From contig JAUTXW010003840.1 of the NCBI GenBank assembly GCA_030620095.1, positions 558,001-622,000 on the forward strand: DNA of 64,000 nt, written 5' to 3'. Positions 23,224 to 33,388 of the stretch are shown in pieces. The translations under genes and the position numbers were made by a program. Under the pieces are notes generated by a model that saw nothing but the letters and a program-made list of their open reading frames with translations, searched no databases and was not told the origin of the DNA. The first letter of the stretch is position 1. Each line of letters begins with the position of its first letter. The stretch is from Kuschelorhynchus macadamiae. Taxonomy: Eukaryota > Arthropoda > Insecta > Coleoptera > Curculionidae.

Positions 23224-24321
23224 CTAGACAAATACTTCAATTTTCTTATCAATATTTGTTCTACAAATGGGACATCTTTCATTATAGTACCTCAATTCTC
23301 GCGCACATTCCGCACATAAGCATAAATGTCTACAAGGCAGTAATAGAACACATTTATTCCTCTCCTGGCAAATCACACAGCATTTTTCATCATTCGAGTC
23401 AGTTTCCTCTCTTGCTGCTTTGGTTGGACTTGTTGTAGGTAGAGCCCTTCTTTGAACCACTCTAACTGGCCTGCGCCCCCTGATTTCCACATCACGATTC
23501 ATCAGCTGCTGTTCTGGGGGCCTTTCATTTCTAATCCCTACAGCACGATTTATCAGTTGCTGTTCAGGGGGTCTTTCATTTATACGTCTTCTAATGTTGC
23601 TTTGCTGTCGCCTGTACCAGTTCCTAAGCATTCTCAATTTTCGTTTAAAATTTGACATGATCAAGATATAAAACTGGCTGAAAATATAAACGAAACTAAG
23701 TGCTATGAGCAAGCCAGCAAGTGATTCTAAAGGTACATCTAAAATAAAGAGTATAATGCCTTTAACAAACGTTCTTACTCTTGACACTCCGCTGAAGCTT
23801 ATATCACAGATTTCAAGGTAGAGTTTTTTGACGTAGGACACAATCAAGATGCAGAAATAGTAGAGCAGCACAGGTATGAACGTAATTAAAAACCATACTC
23901 CCGATCCGAACAGGATAATCAACTTCTTCAGGACGACAATTATTTGCCCGATACCAGTGATAATTGCACTTATTCCACTCACAATAGATGCGTGTATCCA
24001 TAAAATTAAATGCCCAACAGCACACACAAATGCCGTTAGTCTCTGAACCACTGTATACATATTATTATACAATGCATCAAAGCTAGTCGAGGCGAATGTT
24101 AACACTTGCTGCAAGAACTGGAGATTGTCTTGAAGAAATATGGCTAAAGATTCGTACAGCACAGTCAAAAAGGTCAGAAAACTTTCGGCAAAATTCGTCA
24201 AATAGTGAAATATAGTTTTCAGGGCACTAACGAGTAAAAAACCCGTTTTGTAACTGCAATAAAATATGTAGTAAAATGTTGTTTTTATGAAATTCGCGAA
24301 TAAAACTAGTGTTTCTAACAT
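23224..24321 (-). CDS. RNF26-like multi-membrane RING E3 ubiquitin ligase
   Basis: Probable endoplasmic-reticulum E3 ubiquitin ligase. The 365-residue intronless protein has an N-terminal half of several hydrophobic helices (about residues 1-220) and a basic linker. Inside the linker a 17-18-residue unit beginning NERPPEQQL occurs twice in tandem. The C-terminal C3HC4 RING reads CCVICQERNKC, LLLPCRHLCLCAECAR and CPICRTNID. A RING at the extreme C-terminus after membrane spans, with the HLCLC spacing, is the arrangement of RNF26, which in human cells organises perinuclear endosomes. The human protein is somewhat longer. Orthology is inferred from architecture and the RING; a related RNF26-type paralogue is possible. 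A SINE-like repeat begins 265 bp upstream of its start. Confidence 0.85.
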   Translation of the reverse strand: MLETLVLFANFIKTTFYYIFYCSYKTGFLLVSALKTIFHYLTNFAESFLTFLTVLYESLAIFLQDNLQFLQQVLTFASTSFDALYNNMYTVVQRLTAFVCAVGHLILWIHASIVSGISAIITGIGQIIVVLKKLIILFGSGVWFLITFIPVLLYYFCILIVSYVKKLYLEICDISFSGVSRVRTFVKGIILFILDVPLESLAGLLIALSFVYIFSQFYILIMSNFKRKLRMLRNWYRRQQSNIRRRINERPPEQQLINRAVGIRNERPPEQQLMNRDVEIRGRRPVRVVQRRALPTTSPTKAAREETDSNDEKCCVICQERNKCVLLLPCRHLCLCAECARELRYYNERCPICRTNIDKKIEVFV

Positions 24322-24586
24322 TTTTTCCGCGGAACATGGATTATTTCGGCTTGTCTGTGTTTACAAATATGTTTGGTTATGGGAGCCCAACGGTTTGTTT
24401 TGACATACTTTAGACATTTGACGATGACAGTACTTTCTCTTCTAAATTTATATAACTTAAGCTACATTTACATTCAATTTCAACTCGAATTTGATATGCA
24501 ATTGTCTTGCTTGGCAGAAGGCAACAGTGTGATGTCATTTACATTAGACAAAATTCGAAGTGCACTTCAAAATTGACTTCGGATTG
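24322..24586. promoter_or_regulatory. 5' flank of the RNF26-like gene
   Basis: The 265 bp between the start codon and the adjacent SINE-like insertion must contain the proximal promoter unless the SINE supplies it. No TATA box was assigned. The SINE target duplication begins at 24575. Confidence 0.35.
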
Positions 24587-25153
24587 CAGTCTTCCGGTTC
24601 GTCTCGTCGAATGCAGACCTGTGTGTTGTTAACATAAGTGGTGCCACGTGTTCGGTTTTGCTGCTTTATTTCGGGGGGAAACGGGAGACTCAATCGCTCA
24701 GAGTGGAAACTAACGAGCCCGCTAGAAAGGGAGCATACGCTGTGAACGTGTGAGGCCTAGTTGTTCCTGCATTCTATCCCGTTCGTCTGCCGCAGTTCTA
24801 CATAGAATATTAGCGTAACGGCCGCTACGTGGCGGGAGTGGGAGGGGTAAGGGGACAGCGTGAAAGAAAAGGTCATCTCGTGAGACCAGTAGTACTCTCA
24901 AAGGGCATCTAGTGGAAGCCAAGATGCATTGGAAAAGTTTTTAAAAAAAGTAAAATTTAAAGATTTTGAAATACACGGGGTAACCGGGAGCTCAGAGCTC
25001 GCCATCCGGACATCCCACCGATAACGTCCCCAAACCGGAATAAAGTGTATCTCGCTCCGAAGGTCGCCGGATAAAGCGGGTAAGCTCCGGACGGGGACCA
25101 ATCTGGCCAGTTGCGAAGTGCAGTGCCAAAAACATATATTGGAATTGGAATTG
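24587..25153 (+). mobile_element. SINE-like element, copy 1 (567 bp)
   Basis: Flanked by GACTTCGGATTG (24575-24586) and GACTTAGGATTG (25154-25165), a 12-bp target duplication with one mismatch. It starts CAGTCTTCCGGTTCG and ends in a short TTGGAA repeat. The same start is used by the copies at 26212 and 46577-47142. A B-box-like GGTTCGTCTCG lies about 10 bp from the 5' end. No protein is encoded. Fixed 5' end, variable 12-bp duplications and a short simple-repeat tail are what a retroposed SINE gives. Confidence 0.82.
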
Positions 25154-25165
25154 GACTTAGGATTG

Positions 25166-25845
25166 AAGCAAGGAGCTTAGGGATAGCAAGCAGAAATTCA
25201 ATGTCAAATTTTTTTAGGTTATAATTTTTATTTTAGTTAACAAAAGTTTTGATACGCATCATTTAACATCCAACTATTTAGAGAATATAAGTGTTTTTAT
25301 CGCTATAATGAAACAACTTTTAACCGAGTATTTCTGAGTTAATTCTAAAGACATAACCAAGACTAGGGTAGACATAAACTCCTAAAACTAGAACCAAAGA
25401 GCATAAAAACGTTACTAAACGTTGCTCCAATTCTGTGCATTACTTTTGTTTATAGATAGAAACAAGGGTATTGTCCTCTGTATTGCAGAGAGCAGTGTTC
25501 CATGTATTTTACATTAATATCTTAGAAAATAATAAAATTAAATAAATACGAAATCGAATCAGCCATTCAAGAATAATTTCCAATGTAAATGCACTTTTAA
25601 GAAATGTCAATTTCAACTTGGACTTCAAAGTGAATGTCAATCTAGCTTAACTTCTTGTCCTTTTAACCCCGGGCTGTGACGTAACTAAGGGTGCTCTGGT
25701 GCAACCATTGGGACGCATAGGTTAATTATTGAATTACTAAATATTACTAATGTTTTATATAAATTGATATAAACTAACTGTTTAAAGGAAAGAAACTAAT
25801 ATGAGTTTGAAATACTAAACTAAAGAATATTAAATCTGTCCCGTT
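25166..25845. other. Spacer between SINE-like copies, no gene seen
   Basis: AT-rich, nothing recognised on either strand. Confidence 0.5.
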
Positions 25846-26199
25846 CGCCTGCCCAGTTCTACATAAAATATCAGCGAAATGGCCGCTATGCAGTGGTAGT
25901 GGGAGGTTAGCTTGAAAGAAAAGATCATCTCGTGATACCAGTAGTACTCTCAGAGGGCATTTAGTGAAAGCCGAGATGTTTTATAAAGATTTTTAAAGAA
26001 GGAAAAATGTATAAAGATTTAGGAACGTACGGGGTGTTCCAGGAGCTTAGAGCTCGCCAACAGCACATCCCATCGATAACGTGTCCGAAATGGAATAAGG
26101 TGTAAATCATCTGGAAAGGTCGCTCCAGCTCTAACTAAGCCCCAGACGAAGAGCAATCTGTCAAATTAGAAGTGCAATGTCAAAAACATAAATTGGAAC
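25846..26199 (+). mobile_element. SINE-like element, older truncated copy
   Basis: Aligns with the 3' two-thirds of copies 1 and 3 (CCCGTTCG.CTGCC, AGTTCTACATA.AATAT, AGTAGTACTCTCA, GAGCTCGCCA) but is much more diverged and lacks the first ~190 bp. It ends in AAATTGGAAC. The next copy is inserted exactly in its tail. Possible decayed target repeat: AATATTAAATCT before and AGTATTAAGCCT after. Confidence 0.75.
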
Positions 26200-26211
26200 A
26201 GTATTAAGCCT

Positions 26212-26791
26212 CAGTCTTCCGGTTCGTCTCGTCGAATGCAGACCTCTGTGTTGTAACATAAGTGGTGCCACGTGTTCGGTTTTGCTGCTTTATTTCGGGG
26301 GGAAACGGGAGACTCAACCGCTCAGGTGGAAACTAACGACCCCGCTAGAAAGGGAGCATACGCTGTGAACGTGTGAGGCCTAGTTGTTCCTGCATTCTAT
26401 CCCGTTCGTCTGCCGCAGTTCTACATAGAATATTAGCGTAACGGCCGCTACGTGACGGGAGTGGGAGGGGTAAGGGGATAGCTTGAAAGAAAGTGTCATC
26501 TCGTGATATCAGTAGTACTCTCAAGGGGCACCTAGTGGAAGCCTAGATGCATTTCAAAAATTTAAAGAGGAATTATTAAAGTATTGTAAGATTCGGGGTA
26601 TTCGGGAGCCTAGAGCTCGCCATCCGGATATCCTACCGATAACGCCTCCAAACTGGACCAAGGTGCAGGGTCGACTTCGAGGGTCGCCGATTTAACGACT
26701 CTGAGCCCCGGACGGAGGGCAATCTGGCGACTGCCTCGTAGCAAAGCCAATAAGTCCTGTTATGTAACAGGCTAAACAGGAATGAAGAAGA
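26212..26791 (+). mobile_element. SINE-like element, copy 3 (580 bp) with a different tail
   Basis: Perfect 12-bp target duplication AGTATTAAGCCT at 26200-26211 and 26792-26803. It starts CAGTCTTCCGG like the others, but the last ~60 bp differ: a CTGTTATGTAACAG palindrome and a GAA-repeat tail replace the TTGGAA tail. Inserted into the end of the older truncated copy. Confidence 0.85.
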
Positions 26792-26803
26792 AGTATTAAG
26801 CCT

Positions 26804-27531
26804 AGGTAATCAACATTATCTAGCGAAAAGCGCTTTTGTAATACAAATATTATTTGACAGTCGCAGCAAAAAAGTATTTTCAAGAGCTTTAAATGTATTT
26901 ATTTACTTAATTTTTAATTATGTACAAAAGAAGATATTTCGTTGTCCGTTTCATGTGAGGCTAGCTAAAATGTCCTTTTTTACTTGCAGGTTATCACTAT
27001 TTCTGCTGATTTCCCTACAAAATGAATGAATATTAAATGTGTTAGGGGATATAAATTTAATAGCATAAAAAAAATTTACTATTAATACAATAAAAACAAC
27101 ATGCAATCAATAATGGCTACAAACATGTCTAGTATCAGTCATCAGTATAAGGTATTTAAAAATAAATGATACATAAATTAAAATCATTATAAAAAACCCT
27201 AGGTCAATTAAGTTTTCACCTTTTTACACGTCTTTTAAAAACACGCTGTATACGGATCGGTACAAATTACTATAATTAATAGCCCAAGATACCACCTATC
27301 ACAAAAAAATGCCCCCATTTTACATGAATGACCTATTCGAGTATTGCTTACTGTTTTAAAAACTGCTTCATACTTCCAGACATTATGCCTAAGTAACCAC
27401 AACCAAAAGCTGGCCTACCTTAGCAATAAACCAGTAAGCAAATAAAACAAATGATACAAATGTAGCGGCATATATTAAAAATAAATTATTTATAAAAAAT
27501 GTGTTAATTTTGGTATAACGTTATAAAAGGT
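26804..27531 (-). other. Probable 3' untranslated region / flank of RanGAP
   Basis: Downstream of the RanGAP stop codon on the minus strand. A minus-strand AATAAA occurs at about 26890. No coding sequence. Confidence 0.4.
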
Positions 27532-27672
27532 CTATTCTTCTACTTGCCTCTGCATGAACACTTTTACTGTGTCTTTTGTACTTTCAGGGACGAAATTCAA
27601 CTTCGTAACATGCTTTAGGGACATCAGGCACCCAGTTAGGTTCCATGTGGGTTTGAATTTCTTATCTTCACT
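27532..27672 (-). other. RanGAP: RanGAP terminal exon 10
   Basis: Acceptor AATTTTAG then AGTGAAGATAAG; it encodes SEDKKFKPTWNLTGCL, then VPESTKDTVKVFM, and ends in TAG. The phase (0) matches exon 9, and the residues match the final part of the RanGAP1 C-terminal domain, so the two exons belong together despite the distance. Confidence 0.9.
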
Positions 27673-30600
27673 CTAAAATTATAAAAAAATTTTTCGAGAT
27701 ATACATTTTTTTTCCGGACCGCTGCGCGCGGTACATTCGCAATTTTATCGTAAAATCTACCATATTTTTCGAAAACTTATAATCATACTAACATTTTGAA
27801 ATTATTATCAGTTATAGATCAATTCTTTCTGAATCGATTGGTGAAAACCCCATTTTGATATCCATAAAGGGAAAGAATTTACGAATATTTTCCCGAGACC
27901 TTGTAAAATCGCGAATTTTCCGATTTTCCACGGACCGTGAAAATTCAGCCGTACATCCTACGACCAAACTGATGTTATTTTCGGTTTCTAAGGCATCAAA
28001 TTAGTATCTAAACGACTTTTCAATAAAATCGAGATCCGAAAAATTTTTTGAAAATTTTCCATGTATATATGCATGGATTTTTTTGACGGGAACATTTTTT
28101 TTTCGAAAATGCTTGGACAATATATGTTTATAAGGGTATTTTGAGCTGCTGAATGCAATAAACACATAGAAATGCACGAGGGATTAATATTTTCGAAGGT
28201 ATGACTAAATTTTCACTTTGAAATTTTTTTTCCTGAATTTCCTTTCAACTCTGCACTAACTCTTTATAATAAGTGTTAAAGTAAATAATTCTTAATAAAA
28301 CAACGCAAACCGCATCCCCCTAACTTAATTACTTTTCGAGATACTAATTTTTTTCCGAACCGCTGCACGCGGTACATTCGCAATTTTATCGTAAAATTTA
28401 CCATATTTTTCGAAAACTTATAATCGTATTAAAATTTTGAAATTATTATCAGTTATAAATTAGTTCTTTCTGAATCGATTGGTGAAAACCGCACTTTGAT
28501 ATCTATAAAGAGAAAAAAGTTACAAATATTTTCGCGAGACCTTGTAAAATCGCGAATCGAGAAAAAATTTTTATCCGATCATATATGTAGATATGATGTA
28601 TTTTTACTTTATATTTTATAAAAACTACTAATTAGATTTATTTTAAATTATGCCCAAAAGTCAAGTTTGGCATAGGTGGAAAGAAAATGGTAAAATATTG
28701 GCAGGAATACAGTATGATGTGGCATAATTAAAATGAAAAGACAATATACAGTGTGTATCAGCCAAATGGAATAAATTCGATAATAAATAAATGGGGGCGT
28801 GTTCGGAAAAACGCTTGGACCCGTCGATTGGTATTTTTAGTTGCTCATTTTCTCCAATAAAAACTTTTTATACAGGGTGTGTCCTGTAACAGTGGTCAAT
28901 GCCAACTTTCTTATTTCAAATGCAACACCCCGGATATTATTTAATTTTTGGATTCTTTAGGAGATTCTAAACATATTTTATGTTCAATGTCCTATACCTC
29001 TCTTCAACTATTTCGGCAATATTAAGTGTTTTCAAATTTATTGCAAAAATTAAGATTAAAAAAATAAAATTATTTATTTCTTCATAATGTATAAACAAAA
29101 GTAAAAAGTTAATTTAGGAACTGTTGAATATGCTCGCCGCGAACGTCTTGGCAAATTCCTAATCTTAAATAGAAATTTCTTCTAACGTTATTTAGCATCT
29201 CAGGCGTGACCGATCTAATCGCAAGCGTTATTCGTCTTCTTAAGTCAGCTAAGTCGAGGGGTTTAGTTTTGTATACAACATTTTTAATATGTCCCCATAA
29301 GAAAAAGTCTAATGGCGTCAGATCAGGGGATCGCGCTGGCCATTCTATCGATCCTCGTCTCCCTATCCACCGATTTGGAAATATTCCGTTGAGGTACTGC
29401 CGGACATTAATTTGGTAATGGGGCGGTGCTCCATCTTGCTGAAACCATATCATATTCGCTGGAACTTGTGGGTTTGCTGGATCCGGATACAAATTTGTCA
29501 AAGTTGGCACGACATTATTTTGGAGCAGTGCTAAATAATTATCGCCATTCAAATTGCCGTCAATGAAAAAGGGACCTATGATATGATCCCTAACAATTCC
29601 TGCCCAAACATTAACGTTTTCAGGATATTGAGTATGTTCTTCGCTGATCCAGTGAGGATTTTCCCTAGACCAATAGCGGCAATTTTGATGATTTACATGA
29701 CCGTGAAGTGTAAAGGTGCACTCATCCGAAAACAAAACATGTTCTAATTGAATAACATTGTTATCTAACATAGCCATCATTTGTTCACAAAAATAAGTTC
29801 TCCTATCATAATCGTCTTCCATGAGCTCCTGAGTTGGTATCACTTTATAGGGATGCATTTTATTTTCTTTTAATGTTCGAACAATCGACGAATGGCTAAT
29901 ATCGAACATTGCGGCGCGGCGGCTTGTCGACTAGAAATATGTGGGTCTTCCTCAAACTCAAGCATAATATCCAATTTAGTATCATCATTTATTGAATTGG
30001 CAGCTGCTTTTTTTATCTGCCTCACATGTCCAAGCTCGCGAAACTGCTTTTCTATTTTACTAATTGTCCCTTGGGATATATGCGGCAAATTTGGAAATTT
30101 TTCATGAAATAAGCGAGCAACTTCCACTTGCGTTCGTGTGTTATCTCCATAACCAATCATTTGTAGAATTGTTATTTTATGCATTTCTGTTAAATGAACC
30201 TTTTTTCTGATATTAGGTATTATGCAGTTAACGAAATTCAAAAGACTATGACACTGACACTGACAACTACTGTCTTGCAAAGAGAAAGGCCAGGCATTTT
30301 ACACAAAAGTAAACAAAACTTAAAAGTAAACAAAACTGGCTCTTTTTGTTCCATATCAATAAAAAGGAACGCTAAAATGGTTTTTGCTTACATTCTTAAT
30401 ATGAAGACCTAAATGATAAATAAGTATTGAGTGTTGTAGCGAATTTTTGTAATCAAATAAATAGTTCAGTAACCAGAGCCACTTTCATGAATAATAATAA
30501 ATTCGAAATAAATAAAATAAAAATAAATTTCAAAACACTTAATATTGCCGAAATAGTTGAAGATAGGTATAGGATATTGAACATAAAATATCTTTAGAAT

Positions 30601-33332
30601 CTCCTAAAGAATCCAAAAATTAAATAATATCCGGGGTGTTGCATTTGAAATAAGAAAGTTGGCATTGACCACTGTTACAGGACACACCCTGTATAAAAAG
30701 TTTTTATTGGAGAAAATGAGCAACTAAAAATACCAATCGACGGGTCCAAGCGTTTTTCCGAACACGCCCCCATTTATTTATTGTCGAATTTATTCAATTT
30801 GGCTGATACACACTGTATATAAAATTAAAATTAAGATTGGTTGTGCGCCTCCTTATCTGTGCAATAAGGTTATGTATAATAATGACGTGCATAGCTATAA
30901 CACTAGGCAGCAGAATAACTTGGAACTAGAATGGGTCAAAACTCTATTTTCTTCAAGGGATTTGATATGTTTAATAAGCTACCAGATTTCATAAAACATT
31001 GTCAATCTGTTTATTGTTTTAAGAAACAGCTCAAGGCATATACTTTGGAGAAATGTAATTTATGTGTTACGCCTTGAATGGCATTTACTGTTAGTTTGGA
31101 TTTTATTTTATATTTGTTGTTTCTGCCTTAAATGTTTTTTTTTCTGACTTTTAAAATTAGTCTAGTTGTGTGTAGTTTATTTAGTTTAACTTAATGGATT
31201 TTCATTTATTTTTAATTGACTTGACTATTACTAGTGGAATGATTAGATTTATTATTATAATTATTGTTCTTGTGTTAAATGTTTTCTTTTTGACTTGTAA
31301 AAATGTTATTTCTTTTATAAGTAGTTTGATTTAATTCATCTTATGTAGTTTTAAGTCGTTTAACTTACTCTACTAGTGGAACATTAGTTACAAATGCATA
31401 TATTTATCTTTTTACTTCAAAATTGTATATTTGGTAATTAGTTTTTATAAGCTAAATAAACGATTCAATAACATGTAACACATAGATACTGAACTACCTT
31501 GGATTATACTTCACTGTTCCTAACAAATGGAAAAAAATCACAACGAGGGAAGTTCTGGGTAAAAGAAATTACCGATTTTTTAAATTTGTTCATGTTTTTA
31601 CTTCCCTCGTAAAGGGGAAGTGTAATCGTGAAAAAATTACTCTCCGTTCTAGATGACGAAAAACCATGTTTTCTCAATTCCGTCGGTCTGTCTGTTCGCG
31701 ACGTAGTTAAAAAACTACTTATCCGATTGACTTCAAATTTTGATCAAAAATTAAGGGTCATATGGGGATGACCTGGTAACATTTTGGTAAAAATCCAATA
31801 TGGCTGAACAAAATGGCGGTCTAGTGAAGTGTTGAAAAATATTTAATAAAAAATTGCACATCCAATTTATCTCAAATTTTGCAAAAACATCAAGTGTTGT
31901 GTTGAAATCATAATCATGAATCCAAGATGGCGGCATACTAAAATATCATTTATTATTAATCTCTCTCTTAACATTTCGAAATGTAAAGTGTTCCGTTTTC
32001 AAAAATGTATTAATCCCATACCCTCCACAGATAACGTAAACCTTGAAGTTGTTAGTTCTTTCACGGACCTAGGCGTTATTTTTGATGAAAATATAACTTT
32101 TAATCTATATATTGATAACACCGTACTCAAGGGTTTTAGACTACTGAGTTTTATAAAGCGACATAAGAAACACGTAACTGATACCAAAGCAATTGGGTGT
32201 CTCTATAACTCATTGGTATGTAGCGTTCTAGAATATTGTTGTACAATATGGAGTCCATCATCATCCCATATCAAGATCTGTCATCTAATACTAGAGGTCT
32301 TCTTTGCGGCCGTCAAACCCTTGAATTTAGAAGAAAAAAGGCACTGCTGGTATTTTTGCATAAATTGGTGAATGGGGTATTGACTGAAGTGCTGCTTGGA
32401 TCAGTCCCGTTTTTAGTGCCTATTAGAAGAACAAGACAATCACAGCTGTTTGTCGAAAGGTACCACCGAACAAATTATGGGTTTAGTGCATTTGTTGACC
32501 TACTAGTTTACAATTACAATTGTCACTTCTCAGAATATGATATTTTCAGCTAGAAAAGCAGTTAACCAGATTGGTTTTGTGATGTTTTTTGGCACATATT
32601 GATGTTCGTTTTTGTTTATGTAGTTGGGTAGTTTTATTATTATTCATTATTCATTATTCAATTATCATTATATCATTATTTTACTTCAATTGAAAATATT
32701 TCTTATCGGTAATTTTTGTCATTATACGAATATGGAGCACCCGTTCGAAGACTTCGGAGAACACAGTCAATAGTGAGATTGGCCTGTAGTTGTTGATGTC
32801 AGTTTGATTTCCCTTCTTGTGAACTGGTATTACAGTAGCCACCTTGAGAGTTGAAAGGACACTTCTGGTTTTTAGGGATGTATTCATAAGTGTTTTTAAA
32901 GGTTTTACTATTTCATTACAGACACCCTTAATGACTGCTGCAGGAAAACCACAGATTCCAACTGTTTTTGTATTCTGCTGTCCCCTAATAATGTTCTGAA
33001 CCTCTCCCTCTGTTGTTGGTCCCAAAAATATTGTCTGTTCAATTAGTAGGGGTAAAGTCAAAGTCAAAAAAAGTCTAAATACAAAATCACTGACAAAACT
33101 AAGCAAACAAAGATAAATCAGAATAAAAATATAAAAAGGTATGAACTTCTTTGCCCTATTTATAGAACACAGTACTTACAAAATTGAACTAAAAACTAGA
33201 AAATTATAATAAAACATTTTTTGATTATAATAAAAAGCTTAAAAGTTATTATAAAAACACGCGATGTAAAAAAAAACAATAGTGGAATTGAGACAAACAA
33301 AACATTCAAATTAAAAAGTAAGCAAACACATG

Positions 33333-33388
<56 letters not shown>

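Larger units (their letters stand above)
28749..30815 (-). mobile_element. Mariner-superfamily element with ~300-bp terminal inverted repeats
   Basis: Begins CAGTGTGTATCAGCCAAAT at 28749 and ends in the exact inverse at 30815, each end flanked by TATA, consistent with a TA target duplication. The arms are about 295 bp and nearly identical (28749-29045 and 30535-30815), suggesting a fairly young insertion. One minus-strand transposase gene lies inside. The element sits in RanGAP intron 9, in the same transcriptional direction as the gene. Confidence 0.93.

Noticed and set aside
24587..25153. Solo LTR of a retrotransposon
   Set aside because: The copies have 12-bp target duplications of variable sequence, no TG...CA ends and no 4-6-bp duplications; a SINE-like retroposon fits better.
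33335..33386. AT microsatellite as a regulatory TATA region
   Set aside because: A simple dinucleotide repeat in a dead LINE tail; no gene start nearby.
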